A DNA stretch of 51,091 nt from Pirellula sp. (GTDB taxonomy: Bacteria; Planctomycetota; Planctomycetia; Pirellulales; Pirellulaceae), in assembly GCA_025459355.1 (NCBI GenBank), contig JALOQS010000006.1, positions 1 to 51,091 on the forward strand, read 5' to 3'. Of this stretch, positions 8,947 through 17,896 are shown in pieces. The notes beneath the pieces are model-generated. The model was not told the DNA's origin. It saw only the letters and a list, made by a program, of their open reading frames with translations, and ran no database searches. Made by a program: the position numbers and the translations under genes. Position 1 is the first letter of the stretch, and each line of letters starts with the position of its first letter.

Positions 8947-11900
8947 TTATCGTTTCATGATGCACGAGTCATGATTGAAGAGTGTTTGACTCAAGACCGT
9001 TAGCGCTGCCAATACCTCATCGGGGATTGCAGCATCGAGTTTGAACCGTCCAACACTTAGAAACTCTTTGGCTTTATCGGGAGACGATTTGAACAGTTCA
9101 CGCTGCTCAGTTAGAAGCTGTCGACAAATCTCCAATTCTCTGTCTTGTGGCGATCGATTGATGCACGCGCGGAAGATCGTCTCGATTTGCTTTTGTTCGT
9201 CGTCTGGCGTTAGGGTGTAGGCTTTGGCTGCTAGAGCGCGAGCCGCCTCAACGTATTGAATGCCGTTAAGCAAAATCAACGATTGCAGAGCTGATTCGGT
9301 ACGTTCACGTTTTGGCGTGCAAACGGCTCTACGCGGCGCATCGAATGCAATCATAGCGGGAGGTGGTCCTGTTCGGCGCCAGTTTGTATACAGGCTTCTT
9401 CGGTAAACGCCATTTCCGCCGGATGGTCCAGCCGGTTTAAACGACTCCGAAAGTTCATAAGGATTCACGGGCGGGCCGCCAACGGAGAGATCGATTAGGC
9501 CTGCGGAAGCCAGCATATTGTCGCGAATCATTTCCGCGCTGAGCCGAATGCGAGGGCCTCGCGATAGCAGTTCATTCTCGGGGTCATCGATCATGATTTG
9601 CTTGTTGTCGGAAACACTTCTCTGACGATAAACATCGCTCATCAAAATCGTCTTCATCAGTTCTTTCGTGTTCCAACCTGAGTCGATGAAACGTGCCGAG
9701 AGAGCATCGAGAACATTTTGGTACAAGGGCAACGAGCCTTGGCTTCCAAAATCCTCAGAAGTTTTTACTAGGCCGATCCCGAACAGACTTTGCCAAATTC
9801 GATTGACCGTGACTCGAGCGGTCAGGGGATGGTCACGCGAAACGGTCCAATGGGCTAGGCCTAGTCGATTGTTGGGTAACCCTTGGGCCAATGGAGGCAG
9901 CACTTTCGGAGTCATGGCAGAGACGGTCTCGCCCCGCTGATTGTACTCGCCCCGGATTAAAACGTAGGCAGGCTTGGGCGTGGCGAGCTCTTGCATGACC
10001 ATGATTTCGGTGTGCGAGTCTTGGTGGTCGTAGCATTTCTTTCTCGCGGCCTTGAGTTCTTCAGCGAGTTTAGTCGACTGCTCATCAAATCTCGCGTAGA
10101 TCGGTGCAATCCATTGTTTAAAAGTCTCGCGGTTAGCGATCGATTGTTGCAGCCATGATTTAGCCGCTTCCGGGTCGGCTTGCTGCAGGGCTTCCCATGG
10201 TGTTAGAGCAAAAGAGAACACTTGGAAGTCATCGATCGATCCGTTTTTGAAACCCTTGTCACGGAACCGTTCTCCGAGATCGATGTGGTCATATCCTCCA
10301 CCTGCGATGGTCTTGGTGAGCTTGTCTTTTTCGATTGTTGATTCGGCAAGGGAGCCGTTTAAGAAAATCTTAAGACCCTCGGCTTGGCTGCTGCCGTCGT
10401 AAGTTACCACAATGTGGGTCCATTCATTGGTCGGAACGTTGACTTTCGTCTTGATCGAGATCGCGTTGCCAGGCCAAAAATGAATCAAGCTCCATTTCAA
10501 TTTGCCATCTTCGATTAGCAGCTCGTAGCCTCGACTGGCAGCATCGGTCCAGGCTCGGGAGCGATGAAACACAACCGCTCTTTCTTTGATGTCTGGTGTT
10601 TTGAGCCAAAGCGAAACGCTAAAGGGTTCTTCTCGCTGAAAGTTTCCGAGCGACGTCTTCACTGCATCGTCACCGGTAAATTCCATCGCCATACCGGAAC
10701 GGCCAGGCACGAGTTTGTTTTCGCCATCGACCGTTGCGGGTTTATCGGCTGCGACCGAATTTTTGAGTTTGCGATCTTCGATAGAATCGAAATCGAAACG
10801 AGCCATGGGGCTGCGGGATGCAGCGACTGCCTGCTGAAAGCCGTCGACGGTAAAGCTTTCCGGGGGATCAGTGAGTGTTGACTCGTGAGCGACAAGGTTT
10901 TGCGACGCCTTATTCGCTTGCTCAATGAGTTCCGCGAGAACTTTGTCTTGATCGCTACTGGAGAGAGACATCGCTGGCGTTGGAGGAGACTCCGTAAAGT
11001 AGGAATACAAGCCAGCCTCATCAATGTTTTGAAACATCGCGAAGAGTCCGTAGTATTCTTTTTGTGAGATCGGGTCAAATTTGTGATCATGACAACGAGC
11101 GCATTCGAACGTGAGGCCGAGGAAAGCCGTGGCGTACGTATGAACTCGGTCGGCGACGTACTCGACACGATATTCTTCTTCGACCGAGCCCCCTTCGCTT
11201 TCTTGCTGGTGGAGTCGGTTGAAAGCGGTTGCCAAGATTTGGTCTTTGGTTGGGCTGGGGAGCATGTCCCCTGCAATTTGTTCGACTATGAATTGATCGA
11301 AGGGTTTGTTCTCGTTGAAGCTCCTGATTACCCAATCACGCCATTGCCACATCGCGCGTTCGCGATCAACTTGAAACCCAAAGCTGTCAGAGTAACGAGA
11401 GATATCGAGCCAATCCACCGCCATTTTTTCCCCGTAATGAGGGGATGCTAAAAGCTTGTCTAGATAAGTAGCGTAAGCACTTTTTTCATCGGAGGCACTT
11501 AGATACTCGGCTAGAAGTTCAGCGCGAGGTGGCAAGCCGGTGATATCGAATGCCGCCCGGCGAGCTAAAGTTTCACGATCGGCTGTGGGTTGCAAACTCA
11601 TGCCTCGGGCGGCCAGCTCTTTTTTCACAAATGGGTCGATCGGCGAGAGCTCAGCGGATGGTTCCGAAGTCGAATGGGCTGGGATCGTACTTTTGCTGAT
11701 GTAGGGAGAGAGCCTATCCCAGTCCAGAGATTCAAAGGCCCAATGCTTTTGGTAGGAGGCACCTTCGCGGATCCATTGTTCCAGGACGGCAATTTCCTCT
11801 TTGGTAAGCTTCGGCAGCTTGGAAGTAGGAGGGGGCATTTGCAGATCGGGATCGTCCGAATGAATCCGAGCCAGGATCTCACTTGCTTCGATATTCCCTG

Positions 11901-12126
11901 GAACAATCGCTTTTTTTGAAATCGCATCCTCGCGATCATCTAGCCTCAAATCTGCTTGGCGAGTCGCGGCGTCAGGTCCGTGGCAAAAAAAGCATTTGTC
12001 TGACAAAATGGGTCTGACCGATTCGTTAAAGCGAATCTGACCTAGGGCCGTTTGTCCAACGATCACAAAACAAAACAATGACAAACCCCCCAAGATGGGG
12101 AGTGACTTTAGAAGATTCAGTCGCAT
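8947..12126 (-). CDS. PSCyt1-DUF1549-LamG-DUF1553 protein
   Basis: A 1059-residue exported multidomain protein. Residues 1-30 form a signal peptide. A planctomycete cytochrome-C domain (PSCyt1) follows with the haem motif CFFCH at 45-49 and a distal MPPP near 97-100. DUF1549 (PSCyt2) spans about 163-370 and contains CARCHDHKFDP starting at 342. A LamG/concanavalin-like domain is seen at roughly 430-650 (FSVSLWLKTPD, WTHIVVTYDGSS, KIFLNGSL, SIDDFQVFSFAL). DUF1553 (PSD1) fills about 750-1040, including HPLTARVTVNRIWQSLFGIGLV. The architecture suggests a haem protein outside the cytoplasm that binds a glycan, but no reaction is known. It heads a two-gene operon with the DUF1501 gene; a perfect TATAAT lies 35 bp upstream. 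Confidence 0.93.
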   Translation of the reverse strand: MRLNLLKSLPILGGLSLFCFVIVGQTALGQIRFNESVRPILSDKCFFCHGPDAATRQADLRLDDREDAISKKAIVPGNIEASEILARIHSDDPDLQMPPPTSKLPKLTKEEIAVLEQWIREGASYQKHWAFESLDWDRLSPYISKSTIPAHSTSEPSAELSPIDPFVKKELAARGMSLQPTADRETLARRAAFDITGLPPRAELLAEYLSASDEKSAYATYLDKLLASPHYGEKMAVDWLDISRYSDSFGFQVDRERAMWQWRDWVIRSFNENKPFDQFIVEQIAGDMLPSPTKDQILATAFNRLHQQESEGGSVEEEYRVEYVADRVHTYATAFLGLTFECARCHDHKFDPISQKEYYGLFAMFQNIDEAGLYSYFTESPPTPAMSLSSSDQDKVLAELIEQANKASQNLVAHESTLTDPPESFTVDGFQQAVAASRSPMARFDFDSIEDRKLKNSVAADKPATVDGENKLVPGRSGMAMEFTGDDAVKTSLGNFQREEPFSVSLWLKTPDIKERAVVFHRSRAWTDAASRGYELLIEDGKLKWSLIHFWPGNAISIKTKVNVPTNEWTHIVVTYDGSSQAEGLKIFLNGSLAESTIEKDKLTKTIAGGGYDHIDLGERFRDKGFKNGSIDDFQVFSFALTPWEALQQADPEAAKSWLQQSIANRETFKQWIAPIYARFDEQSTKLAEELKAARKKCYDHQDSHTEIMVMQELATPKPAYVLIRGEYNQRGETVSAMTPKVLPPLAQGLPNNRLGLAHWTVSRDHPLTARVTVNRIWQSLFGIGLVKTSEDFGSQGSLPLYQNVLDALSARFIDSGWNTKELMKTILMSDVYRQRSVSDNKQIMIDDPENELLSRGPRIRLSAEMIRDNMLASAGLIDLSVGGPPVNPYELSESFKPAGPSGGNGVYRRSLYTNWRRTGPPPAMIAFDAPRRAVCTPKRERTESALQSLILLNGIQYVEAARALAAKAYTLTPDDEQKQIETIFRACINRSPQDRELEICRQLLTEQRELFKSSPDKAKEFLSVGRFKLDAAIPDEVLAALTVLSQTLFNHDSCIMKR

Positions 12127-12161
12127 GGCGGGGTCGGTAAGGGTGGGATTAATTCACCGGT

Positions 12162-12167
12162 ATTATA
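12162..12167 (-). promoter_or_regulatory. candidate -10 element for the minus-strand DUF1549/DUF1501 operon
   Basis: The minus strand reads TATAAT, a perfect match to the sigma-70 -10 hexamer, about 35 bp before the ATG at 12126. The best -35-like match is TTAGCA with a 19-bp spacer, which is weak, so the call rests on the -10 and its position. Confidence 0.42.
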
Positions 12168-12295
12168 AGCGATTAGGTCGAGCAATTGCTAACCAATTTT
12201 GGCGTACCAGAACCGAACTTGGGGGGGAAATCTAGCTGAACGGGCTCCTACGGGCCGATAAAGTTGGAAAAGTGTTCTCAATTAAGCCGGCTGTC

Positions 12296-12325
12296 TTGTG
12301 ACAAAACTTTGCAATACGGCATAAT
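12296..12325 (+). promoter_or_regulatory. candidate promoter for the plus-strand DUF1501 gene
   Basis: TTGTGA (12296-12301) and CATAAT (12320-12325) are separated by 18 bp, followed by TATAAGG. This would start transcription about 80 bp before the ATG at 12415. Together with the opposite -10 at 12162 it makes the 288-bp gap a divergent promoter region; the rest of the gap (12168-12295) shows nothing recognisable. Confidence 0.38.
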
Positions 12326-12414
12326 ATAAGGACAGCATCGCAAGGTGATTACCGTCTCCCTCGCGACAAGCCCCAGACGGTCCCCGCCAAATTCCCCCCA
12401 CGGAAGCTTTAGCC

Positions 12415-13770
12415 ATGTTAGACTTTTTAGGTGGTTTTGATCGTTTGTGCAGCGGACTTACTCGAAGAAATTTTCTTTCGATAGGGTCGTTGGGGTTCGG
12501 AATGGGAGGCCTCGGGCTGGCCGATCTTTTGCGGGCTGAGGACCAAGTGTCCAAGGGGCCGGCCAAACGGGGATCGCACAAAGGCCTGATCAATATTTTC
12601 TTGGGTGGTGGTCCTCCGCACCAGGACATGTGGGAAATCAAGACTGAGGCCCCATCTGAGATCCGGGGGGAGTTTCGCCCGATACCAACCAATGTGCCTG
12701 GGATTCAGATCTGCGAGGTGTTTCCGCAGCTTGCGGCTCGCATGGATAAAGCGGTCGTTATTCGTTCTGTGGTGGGTTGTAAAGATCGGCACGAGTCCGA
12801 TCAGTGCATGAGTGGCTGGTTTCCGGATGATCTCAGAGCACTCGGGGGGCGGCCATCGATAGGTTCTGCCGTTTCCAAATTGCATGGTCCCGTCGATCCA
12901 GCTGTTCCGCCCTTCGTGGGGTTAGCAGCCAAAACCTCGCACGTACCCTGGTCTCACTCGGGCGGAGCTGGTTTTTTGGGGGCGGCTTATTCTGCATTCA
13001 AGCCCGATGGGCCTGGAATGGACAATATGAAGCTCAACAGCATCCCGATGAGCCGCTTGAACGACCGCAGGCAATTGCTGGCGAGTCTTGATAAGATGCG
13101 TCGCGATATCGATACGTCAGGCATCATGAACGGAATGGACGCCTTTGAGCAACGTGCCTTGGACGTCCTTACCAGCAGCAAATTGCTGGACGCTCTCGAT
13201 TTGTCTAAAGAGGATCCAAAGATTGTCGAACGATACGGCGATGGCAAGCCTTACAAGTATCAGTACGACGGCGCACCGACTTGTAATGAACATCTGTTGC
13301 TGGCACGACGCTTGATCGAAGCCGGGGTTCGCGTTGTTAGTTTGAGCTTTGGTCGGTGGGATTCGCACGGTCAAAATTTCGATTTGGTTCGAGATCATGG
13401 TAGCAAACTCGATCAGTGCGTCAGTGCATTGATCGACGATTTGCACGATCGCGGAATGCTCGATGACGTGACGATTGTCGTTTGGGGAGAGTTTGGTCGG
13501 ACACCGAAGATCAACAACGAAGCTGGCCGCGACCACTGGGCACAGGTTAGCTGCGCTTACATGGCGGGTGGTGGCATGCGAACGGGGCAAGCGATTGGGG
13601 CTACGAATCGGCTCGGCGAGTATGCTGCACTGAGGCCGGTTCACATGCAAGAAATCATTGCCACGATCTATCACAATCTCGGAATAAACGTTTCAGCAAC
13701 CACTATCCCTGACCCCACAGGGCGGCCTCAATTCCTAGTGGATCACGAGCCTATGAAAGAGCTCATCTAA
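12415..13770 (+). CDS. DUF1501 protein, second copy
   Basis: A 451-residue DUF1501 protein. The N-terminus (LTRRNFLSIGSLGFGMGGLG) is a twin-arginine-type signal, with TRRNF replacing the commoner SRRxF. Family motifs follow in order: INIFLGGGPPHQDMWEIK, DQCMSGWF, GRPSIGSAVSKLHG, RRLIEAGVRVVSLSFGRWDSHG, IVVWGEFGRTPKINNEAGRDHW and MQEIIATIYHNLGI. It belongs to a different subgroup from the copy at 7479-8933: shorter, with the NNEAGRDHW form of the histidine motif instead of GRDHHPRC. The gene leads a plus-strand module with the DUF1549/DUF1553 gene 142 bp downstream and is transcribed away from the other module. Function unknown; probably exported. Confidence 0.92.
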   Translation: MLDFLGGFDRLCSGLTRRNFLSIGSLGFGMGGLGLADLLRAEDQVSKGPAKRGSHKGLINIFLGGGPPHQDMWEIKTEAPSEIRGEFRPIPTNVPGIQICEVFPQLAARMDKAVVIRSVVGCKDRHESDQCMSGWFPDDLRALGGRPSIGSAVSKLHGPVDPAVPPFVGLAAKTSHVPWSHSGGAGFLGAAYSAFKPDGPGMDNMKLNSIPMSRLNDRRQLLASLDKMRRDIDTSGIMNGMDAFEQRALDVLTSSKLLDALDLSKEDPKIVERYGDGKPYKYQYDGAPTCNEHLLLARRLIEAGVRVVSLSFGRWDSHGQNFDLVRDHGSKLDQCVSALIDDLHDRGMLDDVTIVVWGEFGRTPKINNEAGRDHWAQVSCAYMAGGGMRTGQAIGATNRLGEYAALRPVHMQEIIATIYHNLGINVSATTIPDPTGRPQFLVDHEPMKELI

Positions 13771-13788
13771 GTCGCCCCACCCCCGTCG

Positions 13789-13867
13789 CTGCAGTGAAGT
13801 GAACGATGCTGAACTGCGGTCGCCATGAACTGCAGTGCAGTCGCCTTTCAATGCACTGCATGCAGTC
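13789..13867. repeat. TGCAGT-rich short repeats between DUF1501 and DUF1549 genes
   Basis: This intergenic stretch contains CTGCAGTG at 13789, an imperfect tandem of TGAACTGC units starting at 13810 and 13826, ACTGCAGTGCAGT at 13829-13841 and CACTGCATGCAGT ending at 13866. Several are self-complementary and could form alternative hairpins in the mRNA between the two genes. No T-tract is present. Confidence 0.4.
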
Positions 13868-13912
13868 ATCCCGCCTTGAACACTGAATCCATTCAGCCCT
13901 CCCAAGTGAATT

Positions 13913-16498
13913 ATGTTGCGATCGATTGCTAACCTAACCCCACCGCATCTTTGCCAGAACGTTTCTAGGCCGCTCATGACTGCAATGGTGTGTTTCTGTT
14001 TTACGGCATGGATTCCGTTCGCTAGTTTGACGGCTGCGGAGGAAGAAAGCCGTGCCACAACGGTGGAGTTGTCACCTGCTGAGGTTCGAATCGTTGATCG
14101 AGATGCGCGAGTCCAGTTGCAAGTTTCATCGTACTTGGCAGAGCCCGCTGCCGGTTCAAGTTTGGCGGGTTTAAGTTCGACCCGTTCAAGTGCGAATAGT
14201 GCATATTTGAAAAAAGATATCACGCGAGACGTAACCTATCGGAGCGAGCCTGCGGGTTTGGTCAACATTGATTCCTCTGGCTTGGTGACCCCGATCGCTT
14301 CGGGTGCAGGGGAAATTGTTGCTATGCTGGATGGTCAGCCTATTGCCAAGGGGCAGCTTAAGGTCGAGTTGCCAGAGCAAGAAACGCTTATCAATTTCCC
14401 CAATCAAATCGTTCCGCTCTTCACGAAGTATGGTTGTAACGGAGGAGGCTGTCATGGAAAGCTTTCGGGGCAGAACGGCTTTCGGCTTTCGCTGTTGGGC
14501 TTTGAGCCTCGTGAGGACTTTGAGCATTTAGTACTCGAATCGAGGGGGCGACGGCTGTTTCCGCCCGCTCCGGATTCAAGTCTGCTGCTCCAAAAGTCGG
14601 TGGGAACGGTACCGCATGGAGGGGGGCAACGTATGGAAGTGGATTCGCACGATTATCGATTGATGAAACGCTGGATTGCTCAGGGGATGCCTTATGGAGA
14701 TGAGAACCACCGCAAAGTGGCTAGGATCCAGGTTTACCCCGAATCTCGCATGCTCGCACGAAACAGCAGTCAGCAGCTAGCCGTCATTGCGACTTACCTC
14801 GATGGACAGCGGGAGGACATAACGCGAACCGTTCAGTACGAATCAAACAACTTGGATATGGCTGATGTAACGCCAGCAGGGCTCGTTACCTTGCGAGATC
14901 GTGCGGGCGAAGTGTCCATCATGGCGCGTTATCAAGGCAATGTCGCTGTGTTCCGCGCCAGCATCCCGCTAGGGGTGCCCAATACAGAATGGCCGACAAG
15001 CGATAACGCTATCGATGCCGCCGTATTTGCAAAGCTGAAAACACTTGGCATTCCTCCTTCATCGATGTGCGACGATGCGACTTACTTAAGACGCGTTACG
15101 CTAGACATCGCGGGTCGATTGCCCACGCAGGATGAGATCGAGCAAAGTACGCAACTTTCCCGTGAGGAGATCGTTAGTCGTTTGCTCGAATCCGATTCGT
15201 ATGCCCATTACTTCGCCAGTAAATGGTCTGCGATTCTTCGAAACAGACACTCGTCAGCGGAAAGCAAGTATGCCTCATTCCTGTTTCACGATTGGCTCGT
15301 AACAAGCTTTCAGGAAAACAAACCCTTTGACAAACTGGTGCGCGAATTGCTAACAGCCTCGGGCACTATGGAGATCGACCCTGCTCTGGCGTGGTTGAGG
15401 CAAGTCGATAACACCGACTCTCGCATTGAAGATCTGTCGCAATTGTTTTTGGGGCAACGATTGCAATGCGCTCGCTGTCACCATCACCCTTATGAAAAAT
15501 GGGGGCAGCAAGATTACTATCACATGGCCGCATTTCTCACCACGGTCGAACGGCGCGACAGCGGCAAACCGCAAGAGCCACGGTTCGTCGCCCAGGTCAA
15601 TACACCCATGGCGAGAAACCCCAAGAACGGTGTTCCGTTGGCACCAGCTGGGCTCGACACTACTGCCATCTCTCCGGAACCCACGCAAGATCCTCGATTG
15701 GCATTGGCGGATTGGATGACAGCTCCGTCGAATCCCTATTTCGCCAAATCAATCGCCAATCGATATTGGAAGCACTTCATGGGTCGAGGGCTTGTCGAGC
15801 CGGAGGATGACATGCGGATCACCAACCCTCCTTCTAATCCCGAGCTTTTGGAGGCACTAGCGAAGACATTAGTCGAATCGAATTATGACTTAAAGCAGCT
15901 TGTCAAAGCGATTTGTCTTTCAAAGACCTACCAGCTAAGTGAAGCCGCGAACCCTGAGAACATTCACGATACGACATGCTACTCGCGGTTCTATCCCAAA
16001 CGGATGAACGCCGAGGTTTTGCTGGATTCCATTGACGATGTCTTGGGCATCCGTTCTCAATTTGATTCGTTACCATCGGGAACGAGAGCCATTGAGCTGC
16101 CCAGCACATCGTTTGCATCCTATTTTCTGACTGTGTTCGGTAGGCCAGACTCTGCCACTTCGTGCGAATGTGAGCGAACAACGGAATCCAATCTAGCTCA
16201 AAGTCTGCACCTCATGAACTCCAAGGAGATGAACGAAAAGCTTGCCGTTCCTACCAATAAAATCGCTCAGTGGGTCGCATCGCATAACTCCATCGATCCG
16301 ACCGATCCGGCCTTTGATCAAATCGTTGGGAAAAACATCCGAGAATTGTATCTCAAGGCGTTTAGCCGGTCCCCGAGTGACGAAGAGCAATCGACAGCCA
16401 CGAAGTATGTGTCCGGCAGGCATGAACGGCTAAGAGAGGCATACGAAGATCTCGTGTGGAGTGTCATCAACAGCAAAGAGTTTCTGTTTAATCACTAG
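13913..16498 (+). CDS. DUF1549/DUF1553 protein with Ig-like domains and CX4CH motif
   Basis: An 861-residue exported protein. A signal peptide ends near residue 42; an alternative start is the internal Met22. A bacterial Ig-like (BIG2) segment occupies about 50-150, the haem-type motif CNGGGCH lies at 175-181 within a PSCyt-like block (GKLSGQNGFRLSLLGFEP), and a second Ig-like segment follows at about 271-352. DUF1549 covers about 365-570 with CARCHHHPYEKW starting at 519, and DUF1553 about 600-858 (PYFAKSIANRYWKHFMGRGL). Compared with the protein at 8947-12126 it lacks LamG and carries Ig-like repeats instead. Known family context is planctomycete cytochrome-like surface or periplasmic proteins of unknown activity. 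It is downstream of a DUF1501 gene, the usual pairing. Confidence 0.92.
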   Translation: MLRSIANLTPPHLCQNVSRPLMTAMVCFCFTAWIPFASLTAAEEESRATTVELSPAEVRIVDRDARVQLQVSSYLAEPAAGSSLAGLSSTRSSANSAYLKKDITRDVTYRSEPAGLVNIDSSGLVTPIASGAGEIVAMLDGQPIAKGQLKVELPEQETLINFPNQIVPLFTKYGCNGGGCHGKLSGQNGFRLSLLGFEPREDFEHLVLESRGRRLFPPAPDSSLLLQKSVGTVPHGGGQRMEVDSHDYRLMKRWIAQGMPYGDENHRKVARIQVYPESRMLARNSSQQLAVIATYLDGQREDITRTVQYESNNLDMADVTPAGLVTLRDRAGEVSIMARYQGNVAVFRASIPLGVPNTEWPTSDNAIDAAVFAKLKTLGIPPSSMCDDATYLRRVTLDIAGRLPTQDEIEQSTQLSREEIVSRLLESDSYAHYFASKWSAILRNRHSSAESKYASFLFHDWLVTSFQENKPFDKLVRELLTASGTMEIDPALAWLRQVDNTDSRIEDLSQLFLGQRLQCARCHHHPYEKWGQQDYYHMAAFLTTVERRDSGKPQEPRFVAQVNTPMARNPKNGVPLAPAGLDTTAISPEPTQDPRLALADWMTAPSNPYFAKSIANRYWKHFMGRGLVEPEDDMRITNPPSNPELLEALAKTLVESNYDLKQLVKAICLSKTYQLSEAANPENIHDTTCYSRFYPKRMNAEVLLDSIDDVLGIRSQFDSLPSGTRAIELPSTSFASYFLTVFGRPDSATSCECERTTESNLAQSLHLMNSKEMNEKLAVPTNKIAQWVASHNSIDPTDPAFDQIVGKNIRELYLKAFSRSPSDEEQSTATKYVSGRHERLREAYEDLVWSVINSKEFLFNH

Positions 16499-16518
16499 TG
16501 CTTAGTGGTTTACTCAGC

Positions 16519-16547
16519 GGTTGACTAAGCGGTTTGCCGAGTCAACC
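16519..16547. terminator. inverted repeat between convergent genes, possible terminator
   Basis: GGTTGACT (16519-16526) pairs with AGTCAACC (16540-16547) around a 13-nt loop, and nearby AGCGG and CCGCT offer an alternative outer stem. It lies between the stop codons of the DUF1553 gene (16498) and the oxidoreductase gene (16571). No T-tract is present. Confidence 0.4.
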
Positions 16548-16570
16548 AGCCGCTTGAAGCGTCGTTAAGC

Positions 16571-17896
16571 CTAAAGATTTTCCACTTGGAACTCTGGTCG
16601 ATAGTTTCTTCGGAGCAATTGGTTGGCCAAGTCATGGTTTGGGATTTTCATCTCGTCAGCTCGCCATTGGAGTTCTGCACCGGGGAATCGATTGGCTAGA
16701 GTGCCCAGAAGTACCGCTTCCGTTAGCGGTCCTGCATAGCCGAAGTGTGCTGTCGTTGGCTCCCCTCCGAGGCAGGCATCAACGAATAGGTGGTAGTGGT
16801 TCCCGTCGGGAGCAGCATCCATTTTGTAGTCCGCAAAGTCTTGGGCGGGCAAAAGTACCGGCATAGCAACGTGAGGCAGCAAAATGGCACCTTTTTCTCC
16901 GAGGAAAATGGAGCCTTGATCGGGCAACCCCATGCGTTTGCCGTTGGAGAGTCCGAGCGGCCAATCGTTGGTATCGGGCATCTTGCCACCATCGCTCCAA
17001 GTGAGCAGAAAGTCGTCCGTTGTGTACGCTGATGCAGGGAATCGATATCGAGTGTGATTCTGCATGCCGTAAGAAAGTTTCGGTGGCGTAGAGCTACTGG
17101 AGAGCACGCTGGACGGTGCACCCAGTTGTAATGCAGAAAAAACGGGATCCAAAATATGGATCGCCATGTCACCCATAGTCCCACATCCGAAAGCATACCA
17201 ACGACGCCAGCTACCAGGGTGGTAATGACCATTGGAATAGGGTATCTCGGAGGCTGTGCCCAGCCAAAGATTCCAGTCGAGATGATCTGGAGTTGGCGAA
17301 CTCACAGGCTCTGGACCTTCGTAGCCCCAAGTTTTGTTGCTCCACGAGTGCGTCTCGCGAATCTTCCCAACGACTCCGCTTTGAACCAACTTGACAGCGG
17401 TTCGATATTGAGTCGCAGAATGAATTTGCGTTCCCATCTGCGTCACAACGTTTTTTGTAGACGCAATTTTTTTCAGTTGACGAGACTCGTAAACGTCATG
17501 CGTTAGAGGCTTTTGGCAGTAGACATGTTTTTCATTGTTCAAGGCGGTCATGGCGGCCGGCGCATGCGTGTGATCGGGTGTTGAGACCGAGACAGCGTCA
17601 ATTTCCCGGCTCATTTCATCAAACATTTTCCGGAAGTCCCGAAAAAGTTTTGCTTTGGGGTGCTTTTGGGCAGCGGCATTTAGATTGTTGATATCAACAT
17701 CACAGAGGGCCACCACATCCACTTGGTTGTGAGAGCTCAACGAATTTAGATCGGCTGAACCCATGCCACCTACACCAATACTGGCTAGCCGCAATCGACC
17801 GGAATCATGCGACGAAGCCAAAGACCGAGAGCCAATGTGGGTCCCGGCAATAGCGATGGCGGATTGACTTAGAAATGTTCTGCGAGATTGGCTCAT
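16571..17896 (-). CDS. Gfo/Idh/MocA-family oxidoreductase with Tat signal
   Basis: A 441-residue NAD(P)-dependent dehydrogenase-like protein. SRRTFLSQSAIAIAG at residues 4-18 is a twin-arginine signal, so it is probably exported carrying its cofactor. The Rossmann motif IGVGGMGSADL lies at 40-50, the second-strand acidic site ALCDVD near 63-68, and the catalytic-lysine motif reads CQKPLTHDVYE from 127, with Gln in place of the Glu of the usual EKP. The later GTMGDMAIHILDP is the family's conserved C-domain motif. Such Tat-exported Gfo/Idh/MocA proteins are abundant in planctomycetes and thought to oxidise or epimerise sugars or inositols; the substrate here is unknown. It is monocistronic as far as can be seen. 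Confidence 0.92.
   Translation of the reverse strand: MSQSRRTFLSQSAIAIAGTHIGSRSLASSHDSGRLRLASIGVGGMGSADLNSLSSHNQVDVVALCDVDINNLNAAAQKHPKAKLFRDFRKMFDEMSREIDAVSVSTPDHTHAPAAMTALNNEKHVYCQKPLTHDVYESRQLKKIASTKNVVTQMGTQIHSATQYRTAVKLVQSGVVGKIRETHSWSNKTWGYEGPEPVSSPTPDHLDWNLWLGTASEIPYSNGHYHPGSWRRWYAFGCGTMGDMAIHILDPVFSALQLGAPSSVLSSSSTPPKLSYGMQNHTRYRFPASAYTTDDFLLTWSDGGKMPDTNDWPLGLSNGKRMGLPDQGSIFLGEKGAILLPHVAMPVLLPAQDFADYKMDAAPDGNHYHLFVDACLGGEPTTAHFGYAGPLTEAVLLGTLANRFPGAELQWRADEMKIPNHDLANQLLRRNYRPEFQVENL

Noticed and set aside
9668-11451. Several plus-strand frames of 60-122 codons inside the DUF1549/DUF1553 gene
   Set aside because: All lie antisense to a recognised multidomain protein; composition is typical of shadow frames.
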